A stretch of 64,000 nucleotides of DNA from Promicromonospora thailandica (GTDB lineage Bacteria > Actinomycetota > Actinomycetes > Actinomycetales > Cellulomonadaceae). Below the pieces are notes generated by a model, which saw nothing but the letters and a program-made list of their open reading frames with translations, was not told the origin of the DNA and searched no databases. The stretch lies in NCBI RefSeq assembly GCF_024171955.1, contig NZ_JAMTCS010000002.1, positions 359,300 through 423,299 on the forward strand, written 5' to 3'. The position numbers were made by a program, and so were the translations under genes. Position 1 is the stretch's first letter. Each line of letters starts with the position of its first letter. Below, one piece after another: positions 44,332 to 53,236 of this stretch.

Positions 44332-45629
44332 GGCGAGGGGAGCGGGCCGCCGCGGGCGTCCAGGCGGTCCAGCAGCTTCGGCAGGACGTCGCCGAGCCGC
44401 AGGCCGTCGTGCTCGAACTCGTTGGTGACCCACGGCTCGACGTTGCCCACGTGCGCGGCGGTCTCGAGCGAGAGCGACGCGTCGACGAACATGTCGTCGA
44501 AGTACACGGCGGCCTCGACGGGCACCTCGTTCTCCGCGAGCCGGTGCAGGTCGTACAGGTCGCGCCAGTCCTGCCGCTCCGCCAGTGCGTGCGCGGCGCC
44601 CTCGAACGGCCGCAGGGCCCGGATCTCCGAGAACATCCAGGGGTAGATCATCTCGCCGGTCAGCAGCAGCGGGCGGGCGGTCTCCGCGAAGGCGGGGTCG
44701 GAGTCGCGCACCGACTGGGCGGCCCACGCCGTGGGGCCCGTGTGGGACTGGGCGTAGATGGACTCGTGCAGCACCGCGTACAGCGGGTTGGTCGCGAACG
44801 AGGTCTCGGCGGCGACGGTGGCGAGGAAGGTGTCGCTGAGCGGGCCGCCGTGCGGGGAGTCGAACGCCTCGTCGACGATCCAGTGCACGCGCTCGAACCC
44901 CGGCTTCATGCCGAAGTCCATGCCGAGCGTCTGGAACCGGCGCGTGGTCAGCACGTCGCCGCCGGGCTCGGTCACCCCGCCGGACGCCAGCCGGTCGGCG
45001 ATCTGCCCGAGCGTCTTCACGGCATGGGGATAGCGCGCGCGGAACCGCTCGTTCTTGGCCGCCACGCGCGGCTGGGTGCGCTCGTAGACCTCCCGGGCCG
45101 ACGCCGTCAGCCCGGGCAGGCCGCCGGTGACCAGGCTCGCGTTCAGGCCCTCCGGGGCGAACGACAGGTACGTCATGGTGATGAAGCCGCCGTACGACTG
45201 CCCGAGCGACGTCCAGCGGCGGCCCTCGAAGAGCGTCTGCCGCACGTGCTCGGCGTCGTGCACGATGTTGTCCGCGCGGAAGTGGGACAGGTACTCGGCC
45301 TGCTGCTGCGCGGTGCCGAGGGCACGGAGCGCGGAGGCCCGGACCGGGGTGGACCGGCCGGTGCCGCGCTGGTCCAGCAGGATCACGCGGAACCGTTCGA
45401 GTGCGGCACCCACCCAGCCGTCCGGGCCGGTCGGGCGCGGGCCCTTGCCGCCGGGGCCACCCTGCAGGAACACGAGGAGCGGCAGGTCCTCGGTGCGGCG
45501 GGCCGGGTCGACCAGCTCGCGGGCGAAGACGGAGATCGCGGGCGATCCGTCGGGTTGGGACCAGTCGAGCGGCACGTCGACGGAGTGGTCGGTGACGTGG
45601 ACCCCGGGAAGGGAGTAGCTGATGGGCAC
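44325..45629 (-). CDS. Alpha/beta hydrolase, proline iminopeptidase-like (S33)
   Basis: 434 aa. Motifs of the S33 peptidase group: oxyanion QGGPGGKG at 56-63, DQRGTGRST at 86-94 and nucleophile Ser145 in GQSYGG. A large cap domain (about 180-330) and C-terminal region with YFDDMFVD follow, and the expected acid/His are probably near TGEMIYPWMF and HVGNVEPWVTNEFEHDGLR. Predicted to remove N-terminal proline or similar residues from peptides; cytoplasmic (no signal). Its stop codon TAG is provided by a unit of repeat array C. The downstream-oriented Fic gene ends 16 bp upstream of its start. Confidence 0.85.
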   Translation of the reverse strand: MPISYSLPGVHVTDHSVDVPLDWSQPDGSPAISVFARELVDPARRTEDLPLLVFLQGGPGGKGPRPTGPDGWVGAALERFRVILLDQRGTGRSTPVRASALRALGTAQQQAEYLSHFRADNIVHDAEHVRQTLFEGRRWTSLGQSYGGFITMTYLSFAPEGLNASLVTGGLPGLTASAREVYERTQPRVAAKNERFRARYPHAVKTLGQIADRLASGGVTEPGGDVLTTRRFQTLGMDFGMKPGFERVHWIVDEAFDSPHGGPLSDTFLATVAAETSFATNPLYAVLHESIYAQSHTGPTAWAAQSVRDSDPAFAETARPLLLTGEMIYPWMFSEIRALRPFEGAAHALAERQDWRDLYDLHRLAENEVPVEAAVYFDDMFVDASLSLETAAHVGNVEPWVTNEFEHDGLRLGDVLPKLLDRLDARGGPLPSPR

Positions 45630-45645
45630 GGGCCAACGCTATCGG

Positions 45646-46842
45646 TCAGGCTCGTCGGCCCGCACGCCGCGCGAAGTCGTCCATGGCAGCGAGGACGGAC
45701 GACGCCTGCCAGACGCGGTGCCGACGCTGGGACGTGCTCGGGGCCAGGACGCCGTCTCGTTCGAGGACGGCGATCGCGTTCCGCGCGGCGCGATCGGTGA
45801 CGCCGAGCGTGGACGCGACGTACTCGGCGTTGACGACCGGTTGCTCGAACAGCGCGTCCGCGAGACGCCAGGCGGTGGAGTCGGAGCGCGCCGTGATCCG
45901 CGAGAGCCAGGCCGTCCGGAGCTCGACGACGTCCTCGGCAAGCCTCCGCCCGTTGTTCGTGGCCAGCAGTGCGGCCTCGGCGACCTGGACCACTATGCGG
46001 TCCGGGTCGCCCGCCCGGTACGCCGTCAGGGCGTCGAAGTAACGTTCGGGGTCGCGCAGGAGCCCCGCGGACACCGGCACGGTGGTGGTGCGGATGAGTC
46101 CGTGCCTGCGCAGGACGGACTGCAGCAGCACGCGTCCGGTTCGGCCGTTCCCGTCCACGAAGGGGTGGATCGTCTCGAACTGGGCGTGGACGAGCGCGGC
46201 GTGGACGAGCGCGGGAAGGTCGTCTCGGGCGGCGAACGCGACCAGGTCGTCGATCGTGTCGGCGAGCCGGTCGTGGTGCGGTGGGATGAAGTCGGCGTCG
46301 TGCGGGCTCAGGGCACTCGAGCCCACCCACACCTGTTCGGTCCGCCAGTGGCCGGCCACGTCGGGATCCGACGACGACAGCAGTGCCCGGTGGATCGCGA
46401 GGATCGCCTCGGGTGTCACGTCGTCACCGATCGTGAGCGCCTCGGTCATCGCGCGGACGTTGGCTGCCACCAGCTCGGCATTCTGCTTCGCGCCCACACC
46501 GAGACTCGCCATGGCGAGGTTGCGTGCGTCCGCGGTCAGGTGCTCGATCTGCGAGCTGGACGACGACTCCGAGCGCAGAAGCACGGCCGGCATCGCCACG
46601 GGCAGTGCGGCCATCTGCACGTCGAACCTGGCGATGTCCGCCGTCGCCTCCTCGGCGGCGGTGCTCGCGGCGCCGGAGAGGGCAGGGAGAAGGTGCGCGA
46701 TGCGCGGCAGTACCGCAGCCTGGTACGGCCGCGAGAACCGGTGGCGCTGCCAGACGTCGAGGTGCCCGTCGCCTCTGGCGGCGGTCCACTCGCGCGGTTC
46801 GGTCGTGATCGCCGGCCACACCTGGGTCGGGTGTGCGGTCAT
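45646..46842 (-). CDS. Fic/DOC-family protein with C-terminal winged helix
   Basis: 398 aa. Fic active-site motif HPFVDGNGRTGR at 226-237 is complete (His226, Asp230, Arg237), so it should transfer AMP or another nucleotide to a protein Ser/Thr/Tyr. An N-terminal helix with SSSQIEHL (Glu100) matches the S/TxxxE inhibitory motif of class II Fic proteins, so it is probably self-inhibited. DUF4172-like N-terminus (DVWQRHRFSRPYQAAVLP). The C-terminus (about 335-365, NAEYVASTLGVTDRAARNAIAVLERDGVLA) is a winged HTH, implying DNA binding. Four TGAAGG half-sites sit before the gene. No antitoxin-like small ORF is seen upstream. Confidence 0.92.
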   Translation of the reverse strand: MTAHPTQVWPAITTEPREWTAARGDGHLDVWQRHRFSRPYQAAVLPRIAHLLPALSGAASTAAEEATADIARFDVQMAALPVAMPAVLLRSESSSSSQIEHLTADARNLAMASLGVGAKQNAELVAANVRAMTEALTIGDDVTPEAILAIHRALLSSSDPDVAGHWRTEQVWVGSSALSPHDADFIPPHHDRLADTIDDLVAFAARDDLPALVHAALVHAQFETIHPFVDGNGRTGRVLLQSVLRRHGLIRTTTVPVSAGLLRDPERYFDALTAYRAGDPDRIVVQVAEAALLATNNGRRLAEDVVELRTAWLSRITARSDSTAWRLADALFEQPVVNAEYVASTLGVTDRAARNAIAVLERDGVLAPSTSQRRHRVWQASSVLAAMDDFARRAGRRA

Positions 46843-46912
46843 CCTTCAGTCCTCGTCCGCATTGTTGAAGGGTACAACGGTAGCCTTCACTATGCGTGGG
46901 TCTCCCTGAAGG
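46843..46912. promoter_or_regulatory. Symmetric array of four TGAAGG/CCTTCA half-sites
   Basis: CCTTCA at 46843-46848, TGAAGG at 46866-46871, CCTTCA at 46884-46889 and TGAAGG at 46907-46912. Gaps are 17, 12 and 17 bp, so the whole array is palindromic. It occupies the AT-rich spacer between the divergent Fic and YqeB-like genes. The first copy overlaps the Fic ribosome site. Likely operator of the Fic protein's own winged helix (inference). Confidence 0.6.
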
Positions 46913-46953
46913 TTGTCTTGTTTTCCTGGAGTCGCTACTCCAATAATGAGTCC

Positions 46954-47676
46954 ATGACCTCCACCCAGGTGCGGCAGCCCGCCGCGCTCCCCGTCCTGAT
47001 CGGCGTGGGCACGCTCGCGGTCGGCCTCGTGCTGGGCTGGTTCGCGCCCGCGCTCGCCCGCGGCCTGGCCGACGTCATCGGGGCCACACCGCTGCCGGTG
47101 CCCGGCGTGGTACGCCTGGTCGGCACCCTGGAGCTGCCGTGGACCCTCGGCATCCTGGGCGGCCTCGGCCTGCTCGGCGGTGCCTTCCTCGCGGTCGTCG
47201 TCGTGGGCGAGGCCCCCGTGCTGACGGTGGCCGGCGACCACCTGGAGCACGAGCAGGAGGAGCGGGCGGTCTGGGTGGAGCGGTCCGACGTCGGCGCCGC
47301 GTTCCGCGACGGGAACGACCTCGTGCTGCTCCGGCCCGGCGGCGGGCTGCGTGCCCGGCTCGACGTCGACACCCTGTCCGGCGCGCGGGTGCGCGACGCG
47401 CTGACGGCACACCACTGGCCCTGGTCCGAGGGCGACCCGCACGAGGGGGAGTTCGAGCGCTGGATCGACGGGCGACCGGGTCTCACGGCGGGCGAGAACG
47501 AGGTGCTCCGCCGTCGGCTCGCCGAGCGCAAGGACGCCGCCGCGCGGCGGCGCGCGGACGAGGAGCTGGACGCGCTCGGGCTCGTGGCCCGGGTCCGGGA
47601 CGACCGGCTCCAGGTGCGCCGGTCGGCGTCGGCCACCGGGCGGGCCACCGAGGGTGCGCGTGGCACGGACCGTTGA
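46954..47676 (+). CDS. YqeB-like membrane protein
   Basis: 240 aa from ATG at 46954. Two N-terminal membrane helices (PVLIGVGTLAVGLVLGWFAPALA; WTLGILGGLGLLGGAFLAVVVV), then a cytoplasmic domain with VTVAG-type strands (PVLTVAGDHLEHEQEERAVWVERSDVGAAFRDGNDLVLL) and a C-terminal helical region containing HWPWSEGDPHEGEFERWIDG and LRRRLAERKDAAARRRADEELDALGLVARVRDDRLQVRR. This layout is that of actinobacterial YqeB-family proteins of unknown role. It overlaps the TetR gene by 23 bp, so the two are one unit. Confidence 0.75.
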   Translation: MTSTQVRQPAALPVLIGVGTLAVGLVLGWFAPALARGLADVIGATPLPVPGVVRLVGTLELPWTLGILGGLGLLGGAFLAVVVVGEAPVLTVAGDHLEHEQEERAVWVERSDVGAAFRDGNDLVLLRPGGGLRARLDVDTLSGARVRDALTAHHWPWSEGDPHEGEFERWIDGRPGLTAGENEVLRRRLAERKDAAARRRADEELDALGLVARVRDDRLQVRRSASATGRATEGARGTDR

Positions 47677-48253
47677 CCCGGCCCGGCACGAGGCGCGCCG
47701 GCTGGTCATCATCGACGCCGCACTGACCGTCTTCGCGCAGCACGGCTACGACGGCGCGACCACCGCTGCGATCTGCCGGCAGGCGGGCATCGGCTCGGGC
47801 ACGTTCTTCCACTACTTCCCGACCAAGCGCGACGTGCTGCTGGCGATCCTGACGCTCGGCGTGGGCGACGTGCGGGACCGCGCGGAGCGGTACGCCGGGC
47901 GCACCGACGCCCTCGGCGTGCTCCTGGACATCGTCCGGAGCGGCGCCGAGGACGCTGCCGACCCCCGCATGCCCGGGTTCGTGCGCGCGGTGGGCGGCAT
48001 CATGCAGCAGCCGGACGTCGCGGAGAAGCTGGACGAGGACACCCGGGCCCAGCGCGACCTCATGCTTCCGTGGGTGGAACGGGCGCAGCGGGCGGGGGAG
48101 ATCCGGACCGACCTCGACCCCGGCCGCATCACCTCGTGGCTCTACCTGCTGACCGACGGGTTCCTGGGCCGGGCGGCGTCCGAGGAGGCGTTCTCCGTCG
48201 TGGCGGAGACCGAGACGCTGGTGGACACGGCCCGCCGCTTCCTGGCCCCCTGA
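47654..48253 (+). CDS. TetR-family regulator
   Basis: 199 aa from GTG at 47654 (GTG at 47660 possible), overlapping the end of the YqeB-like gene. HTH at about 17-62 (RLVIIDAALTVFAQHGYDGATTAAICRQAGIGSGTFFHYFPTKRDVL). Ligand domain without recognisable binding motif. Translational coupling suggests it regulates its own operon with the membrane protein. Confidence 0.9.
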   Translation: MRVARTVDPARHEARRLVIIDAALTVFAQHGYDGATTAAICRQAGIGSGTFFHYFPTKRDVLLAILTLGVGDVRDRAERYAGRTDALGVLLDIVRSGAEDAADPRMPGFVRAVGGIMQQPDVAEKLDEDTRAQRDLMLPWVERAQRAGEIRTDLDPGRITSWLYLLTDGFLGRAASEEAFSVVAETETLVDTARRFLAP

Positions 48254-48266
48254 CCCCGCACGTGCC

Positions 48267-48300
48267 GGACGCCCAGGCCGCCGGGGCGACCTGGGCGTCC
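48267..48300. terminator. Hairpin between tetR and glpK ends
   Basis: Perfect 11-bp stem GGACGCCCAGG (48267-48277) with CCTGGGCGTCC (48290-48300), 12-nt loop, in a 66-bp convergent spacer. Confidence 0.75.
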
Positions 48301-48319
48301 GACATGTGCGACGGGTGGG

Positions 48320-49834
48320 TTACTGGACGTCCTCGTCGACCCAGTCGAACGTCTTGGTCACGGCCTTCTTCCAGCTCCGGTAGAGGCGGTCCCGCTCGGT
48401 CTCGTCCATCGACGGCTCCCAGCGGCGGTCCTCCGCCCAGTTCGCGACCACGTCCTCCTCGCCCTTCCAGAAGCCGACGGCAATCCCCGCGGCGTAGGCG
48501 GCGCCGAGCGCCGTCGTCTCCGCGACCACGGGCCGCACCACGGGCACGCCGAGCTGGTCGGCCTGGAACTGCATGAGCAGCTCGTTGGCGACCATGCCGC
48601 CGTCGACCTTGAGCTCGGTGAGGTCCACACCGGAGTCGGCCTTCATGGCGTCCATGACCTCGCGGGTCTGGAACGCCGTCGCCTCCAGGGCCGCTCGCGC
48701 GATGTGGTTGCGGTTGACGTAGCGCGTCAGGCCTACGAGCGCGCCGCGTGCGTCCGGCCGCCAGTACGGCGCGAACAGGCCGGAGAAGGCCGGCACGAAG
48801 TACGCCCCGCCGTTGTCCTCGACCTTGCGGGCGTACCACTCGACGTCGGGCGCGTCGTGGAACAGGCCCAGGTTGTCGCGCAGCCACTGCACCAGCGACC
48901 CCGTGACGGCGATCGACCCCTCCAGCGCGTAGACGGGAGCGGAGTCGCCGATCTTGTAGCAGACCGTGGTGAGCAGCCCGTTCTCGGACGGCACCTTCTC
49001 GGTGCCCGTGTTGAGCAGCATGAAGTTGCCGGTGCCGTAGGTGTTCTTCGCGGTGCCGACGTCGAAGCACGCCTGGCCGAACGTCGCGGCCTGCTGGTCG
49101 CCGAGGATGCCCGCGATGGGCACGCCGGGCACCATCCCGCGGGGGCGGCCGTTGCCGTACACCTCGGAGGAGGAGCGGATCTCGGGCAGCATCGACAGCG
49201 GGATGCCCATGTCCGCCGCGATGTCCTCGCGCCAGGACAGCGTGTCGAGGTCCATGAGCATGGTGCGCGACGCGTTGGTCACGTCGGTGACGTGCACGCC
49301 GCCCTCGGGACCGCCCGTCATGTTCCACAGCACCCACGAGTCCGTGTTGCCGAAGAGCAGGTCGCCGCGCTCCGCCGCCTCGCGGGCGCCCTCGACGTTG
49401 TCCAGGATCCACTTCACCTTGGGGCCCGAGAAGTAGGTGGCCAGCGGGAGGCCCACGACGGCCTTGTACTTGTCCGCTCCCTCGGAGCCGCCCAGCTCGT
49501 CGACGATGGCCTGCGTCCGGGTGTCCTGCCAGACGATCGCGTTGTAGACGGGCTTCCCGGTGGTCTTGTCCCACACCACGGTGGTCTCGCGCTGGTTGGT
49601 GATGCCCACCGCGGCGAGGTCGGTGTGGTTCAGGTTGGCCTTGGTCAGCGCGAGGCCGACCACCTGACGCGTGTTGTCCCAGATCTGCTCCGGGTTGTGC
49701 TCCACCCAGCCGGCCTTGGGGAAGATCTGGTCGTGCTCGAGCTGGCCGGTGGACACGATGGTCCCGGAGTGGTTGAACACGATCGCCCGGGTGCTGGTGG
49801 TGCCCTGGTCGATCGCGAGTACGTAGTCAGCCAT
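48320..49834 (-). CDS. glpK: Glycerol kinase
   Basis: 504 aa, standard length. FGGY kinase with N-terminal [16 protein letters not shown] (phosphate-1), [24 protein letters not shown], glycerol contact region NAIVWQDTR and C-terminal GDQQAA and [19 protein letters not shown] signatures. Phosphorylates glycerol to sn-glycerol-3-phosphate in the cytoplasm. Third gene of the leftward glpD-glpF-glpK unit, 51 bp after glpF with an AAGGGA site. Confidence 0.97.
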   Translation of the reverse strand: MADYVLAIDQGTTSTRAIVFNHSGTIVSTGQLEHDQIFPKAGWVEHNPEQIWDNTRQVVGLALTKANLNHTDLAAVGITNQRETTVVWDKTTGKPVYNAIVWQDTRTQAIVDELGGSEGADKYKAVVGLPLATYFSGPKVKWILDNVEGAREAAERGDLLFGNTDSWVLWNMTGGPEGGVHVTDVTNASRTMLMDLDTLSWREDIAADMGIPLSMLPEIRSSSEVYGNGRPRGMVPGVPIAGILGDQQAATFGQACFDVGTAKNTYGTGNFMLLNTGTEKVPSENGLLTTVCYKIGDSAPVYALEGSIAVTGSLVQWLRDNLGLFHDAPDVEWYARKVEDNGGAYFVPAFSGLFAPYWRPDARGALVGLTRYVNRNHIARAALEATAFQTREVMDAMKADSGVDLTELKVDGGMVANELLMQFQADQLGVPVVRPVVAETTALGAAYAAGIAVGFWKGEEDVVANWAEDRRWEPSMDETERDRLYRSWKKAVTKTFDWVDEDVQ

Positions 49835-49885
49835 CGGTGTTGACTCCCTTGTCTGTGTCGAGGTCTGGGGGTGGTGGCCGGGGCG

Positions 49886-50617
49886 TCAGGCGACGGCGGC
49901 GGCGAGCAGACCGCCGAGCGCGCCACCCACCAGCGGGCCGACCACCGGGACCCACGAGTATCCCCAGTCGCTGGACCCCTTGCCGGGGATCGGCAGGACG
50001 AAGTGCGCGATGCGCGGGCCGAAGTCGCGCGCCGGGTTGATCGCGTACCCGGTCGGGCCACCGAGGCTGGCGCCGATGCCGACCACGAGCAGCGCGGCGG
50101 CCAGCGGGCCGAGGTCGCCCGGCCAGTTCGCGAACGACAGGATGACGAAGACGAGCATGAAGGTCGCGATGACCTCGGTCACGAAGTTCCACGCGTACGA
50201 GCGGATCTCCGGGCCCGTGGAGAAGACGCCGAGCTTGACGGCCGGGTCCGCGTCCAGGTCGAAGTGCCGCTTGTAGGCCAGGTACGCCAGGACCGCGCCG
50301 ACGAAGGCGCCGACGAGCTGGGCGACCCAGTACAGCAGCAGGTTGCCGAACGTGGCGGGCACGCCCTCGGCGAACTCCTCCGCGCCGCTGGACAGGATGC
50401 CGAGCGTGACGGCCGGGTTGATGTGCGCGCCGGACCGCATGGACACGAACACGCCGGCGAAGACCGCCAGGCCCCAGCCGAAGTTGATCATCAGCCAGCC
50501 GCCGTTGAACCCCTTGTTCCTGGGCAGGATCGCGTTGGCCACCACGCCGGCTCCACCGAGGATCAGGATCATGGTGCCGAGGAGCTCGGGGACCAGGATG
50601 TCCGAGAATGCGTTCAT
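49886..50617 (-). CDS. glpF: Glycerol facilitator (aquaglyceroporin)
   Basis: 243 aa from ATG at 50617; a TTG further upstream is unlikely. MIP channel with six membrane helices and both NPA boxes: HINPAV (67-69) and YAINPARDFGPR (194-198). The Asp after the second NPA (NPARD) marks a glycerol- and not a water-selective channel. A short hairpin (7-bp stem, 50634-50651) lies just before the start and could affect translation. Works with glpK for uptake and trapping of glycerol. Confidence 0.95.
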   Translation of the reverse strand: MNAFSDILVPELLGTMILILGGAGVVANAILPRNKGFNGGWLMINFGWGLAVFAGVFVSMRSGAHINPAVTLGILSSGAEEFAEGVPATFGNLLLYWVAQLVGAFVGAVLAYLAYKRHFDLDADPAVKLGVFSTGPEIRSYAWNFVTEVIATFMLVFVILSFANWPGDLGPLAAALLVVGIGASLGGPTGYAINPARDFGPRIAHFVLPIPGKGSSDWGYSWVPVVGPLVGGALGGLLAAAVA

Positions 50618-50729
50618 CGCTGACTCGCTTTCTGCCGACAACGCTGTCGGCGTACGGGGGTGAACCCGGCGGCTCCGCGGGCGGTAGCTCGTCGGCGGTC
50701 GTGTTCGGTCGGTCGGTGTGGGTCTTTCC

Positions 50730-52475
50730 TCAGCTCCGGAGCGGCTGCATGGCCGCCACGTCAGGGGTGGTCAGGCGGGCCTGTTCAGCGGTCTCGTCGT
50801 CGGGAGCCTGCTCAGCGTGGCGCTCGGCGTCGATGCGGGCCTGCCAGGACCGGAGCTCGCGCTCCGTGTCCGACGCGTCCCAGCCGAGCAGCGGCGCCAC
50901 GAGGGCGGCCACCTCCTCGGCTGCGCCCGTGCCGCGGTCCGGCACCTCGTAGACCAGGCGGGTGCGGTGCGCCAGGACGTCCTCCAGGTGGAGGGCGCCC
51001 TCGTGGCTCACCGCGTAGTGCACCTCGGCCCGTAGGTAGGCGGGGGCGTGCTCGAGCGGTACGGCGAGCGACGGGTCGGCGTCGCACAGCTCGACGATCT
51101 CGGTCAGGTTCGCGCCGTACCGGTGCAGCAGGTGGTCGAGCAGCGGGGGAGACCAGCCGAACCGCTTGCCCCACGTGCGCGCCTGGCGCTGCACGGCCCG
51201 CAGCCCGACGGCGCCCGTCAGCGGGATCTGGTGCGTGATCGACGGCAGCGCGGCGGCCCGCTGGCCGATCGCGAAGTCGACCGCGTCCTTGGCCATGACC
51301 CGGTAGGTGGTGAGCTTGCCGCCCGCGATCACGGTCAGGCCGGGTGTCGGCGAGGCGACGGTGTGCTCGCGGCTCACCTTGGCGCTGCTCGTGCCCGCCT
51401 TGGTGCCCGGCTGCAGCAGCGGCCGCAGCCCGGCGTAGGTGCCGATGATGTCCTCCCGGCTCAGCGGGTGTGCCAGGACGGCGTTGGCGTGGTCGAGCAC
51501 GTAGTCGATGTCGGCGCTCGTGGCGACCGGATGGGTCGGGTCGAGGTCCCACGGGGTGTCCGTGGTGCCGATGATCCAGTACCGGCTCCAGGGGATGACG
51601 AACAGCACCGACTTCTCGGTCTGCAGGATCAGGCCCGCGTTGCCGCGGATGCGCTCGCGAGGGACGACGAGGTGCACGCCCTTGCTGGCCAGCACCCGCA
51701 GGCCGCCCTCCGAGCCGGCCAGGGCCTCGGTCTCCTCGGTCCAGACGCCGGTCGCGTTGATGACCGACCGCGCCCGCACGGTGATCTCCTTGCCCGTCTC
51801 CAGGTCCACCACCACCGCGCCGTTCACCGCGCCCGTCGCACCCTGCGTCAGGCTCACGACCTGGGTGCGGCTCGCGGCGTGCGCGCCGTAGCTCGCGGCG
51901 GTGCGGATCAGGGTGGCGACCAGGCGGGCGTCGTCGACCGACGCGTCCCAGTACTGGACGGCTCCGACGGCGGCGTCGTGCGCCAGGTCGGGGAACTTCG
52001 CCTCCATCTGGCTCTTGCTCAGGTGCCGGTGGAAGGGCATCGGACGGCGGCCGGGGGTGAGCGTCGCGAGCACGTCGTAGAGCGCGATGCCCGTGCCGAC
52101 GTAGGCCCGCTCCCAGACACGGTGCTCCAGCGGATACAGGAACGGGACCGGTCGCACCAGGTGCGGTGCGAGGTCTCGCAGGAGCAGGTCGCGCTCGGTG
52201 AGCGCCTCGTGCACGAGCTCGAAGTCGAGCATCTGCAGGTACCGGAGCCCGCCGTGGACCAGCTTGCTGCTGCGGCTGGAGGTGCCCTGCGCCCAGTCCT
52301 GCGCCTCGACGACTGCGGTGGACAACCCGCGCGTCACCGCGTCGAGCGCTGTCCCCGCGCCCGTGACACCACCCCCGATCACCAGCACGTCGAGCTCTGC
52401 CGAAGGGCTCACGCTGGCCTCGAGGGCCGCCAGCGCTTGGGCCCGTGCGTCTGCGGTCAGGCGTGTGGATGCCAT
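50730..52475 (-). CDS. glpD: Aerobic glycerol-3-phosphate dehydrogenase
   Basis: 581 aa. FAD Rossmann motif VLVIGGGVTGAGTALDAVTRG (about 30-50) and DAO domain, with GTSSRSSKLVHGGLRYLQ and IGTTDTPWDLDP, then the helical C-terminal GlpD domain (about 400-540, LLDHLLHRYGANLTEIVELC, LRAEVHYAVSHEGALHLEDVLAHRTRL). Membrane-associated, oxidises glycerol-3-phosphate to DHAP and passes electrons to menaquinone. First gene of the glp unit, 112 bp before glpF. Confidence 0.96.
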   Translation of the reverse strand: MASTRLTADARAQALAALEASVSPSAELDVLVIGGGVTGAGTALDAVTRGLSTAVVEAQDWAQGTSSRSSKLVHGGLRYLQMLDFELVHEALTERDLLLRDLAPHLVRPVPFLYPLEHRVWERAYVGTGIALYDVLATLTPGRRPMPFHRHLSKSQMEAKFPDLAHDAAVGAVQYWDASVDDARLVATLIRTAASYGAHAASRTQVVSLTQGATGAVNGAVVVDLETGKEITVRARSVINATGVWTEETEALAGSEGGLRVLASKGVHLVVPRERIRGNAGLILQTEKSVLFVIPWSRYWIIGTTDTPWDLDPTHPVATSADIDYVLDHANAVLAHPLSREDIIGTYAGLRPLLQPGTKAGTSSAKVSREHTVASPTPGLTVIAGGKLTTYRVMAKDAVDFAIGQRAAALPSITHQIPLTGAVGLRAVQRQARTWGKRFGWSPPLLDHLLHRYGANLTEIVELCDADPSLAVPLEHAPAYLRAEVHYAVSHEGALHLEDVLAHRTRLVYEVPDRGTGAAEEVAALVAPLLGWDASDTERELRSWQARIDAERHAEQAPDDETAEQARLTTPDVAAMQPLRS

Positions 52476-52505
52476 GCGCCAAACTCACCACGCATTCCGC
52501 TGCTT

Positions 52506-52594
52506 GGCAAGACCTTTGCCCTGTGTCGTGGGGTGTGTCGGGATGTTCTTTTGCTCACTTCCCGTTCCGCCGGGATTCGGTCAGGCAATTTGCC
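52506..52594. promoter_or_regulatory. Two GGCAA...TTGCC palindromes before glpD
   Basis: GGCAA-GACCT-TTGCC at 52506-52520 and GGCAA-T-TTGCC at 52584-52594, in the 215-bp spacer between divergent glpD and GNAT genes, which is AT-richer than average. They could be operators for glycerol or carbon-source control; arm spacing differs, so they may not bind the same factor. No glp regulator gene is in the window. Confidence 0.4.
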
Positions 52595-52690
52595 CTTTTC
52601 GGCGTGCGAAAGGTGTGGGTCGACGGAAGACTCGCGCGCGTGGGGCGGGCGCGGGCGCACCGGCGGGTGGTGTGGCCGTAGTGTGGCGCC

Positions 52691-53224
52691 GTGACGACAC
52701 CCGGGGCGCCCGCCGCGCCCGTCATCCGGCCCGCCCTGCCCGCGGACGTGCGCACCATCCGCGACCTCGTCGAGCCGCTCAGCCGCCAACGCATCCTGCG
52801 GCCGTACGAGATGGTCGGGTACTTCGAGGCCGTGCAGGAGTTCCTGGTGGCGACCGACCCCGGCGCCCCGGCCGACGCGCCCGCCGTCGGCTGCGGGGCG
52901 CTGCACGTGATGTGGGACGACCTCGCCGAGGTGCGCACGCTCGCCGTGCACCCCGACTGGCGCGGCCGGCACGTGGGTCACGCGCTCCTGGAGGCGCTCG
53001 TCGAGCGGGCCCGTGCGCTGGGCCTCCGCCGGGTGTTCTGCCTGACCTTCGAGGTCGAGTTCTTCGGCGCGCACGGGTTCCGCGAGATCGACGGCACGCC
53101 GGTGACCCCCGAGGTGTACGCCGAGCTGCTGCGCTCCTACGACGAGGGCGTGGCCGAGTTCCTCGACCTGGCCCGGGTCAAGCCGAACACGCTCGGCAAC
53201 TCGCGGATGCTGCTGGAGCTGTAG
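52691..53224 (+). CDS. GNAT N-acetyltransferase, ArgA-like (NAGS) type
   Basis: 177 aa from GTG at 52691. Single GNAT domain: IRPALPADVRTIRDLVEPLSRQRILRPYE, acetyl-CoA loop VHPDWRGRHVGHALLEALVERA and FCLTFEVEFFGAHGFREIDGTPV. The sequence pattern is that of short actinobacterial N-acetylglutamate synthases (first step of arginine synthesis) like mycobacterial ArgA. The rest of the arg genes are elsewhere, so acetyl acceptor is by family resemblance. Confidence 0.8.
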   Translation: MTTPGAPAAPVIRPALPADVRTIRDLVEPLSRQRILRPYEMVGYFEAVQEFLVATDPGAPADAPAVGCGALHVMWDDLAEVRTLAVHPDWRGRHVGHALLEALVERARALGLRRVFCLTFEVEFFGAHGFREIDGTPVTPEVYAELLRSYDEGVAEFLDLARVKPNTLGNSRMLLEL

Positions 53225-53236
53225 GCCCGCCGCGGG

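Noticed and set aside
45646-46842. Classical Fic/antitoxin (FicTA) toxin module
   Set aside because: The inhibitory S/TxxxE motif is within the Fic protein itself (Glu100), and no small antitoxin frame lies upstream; the neighbour is a separate divergent gene.
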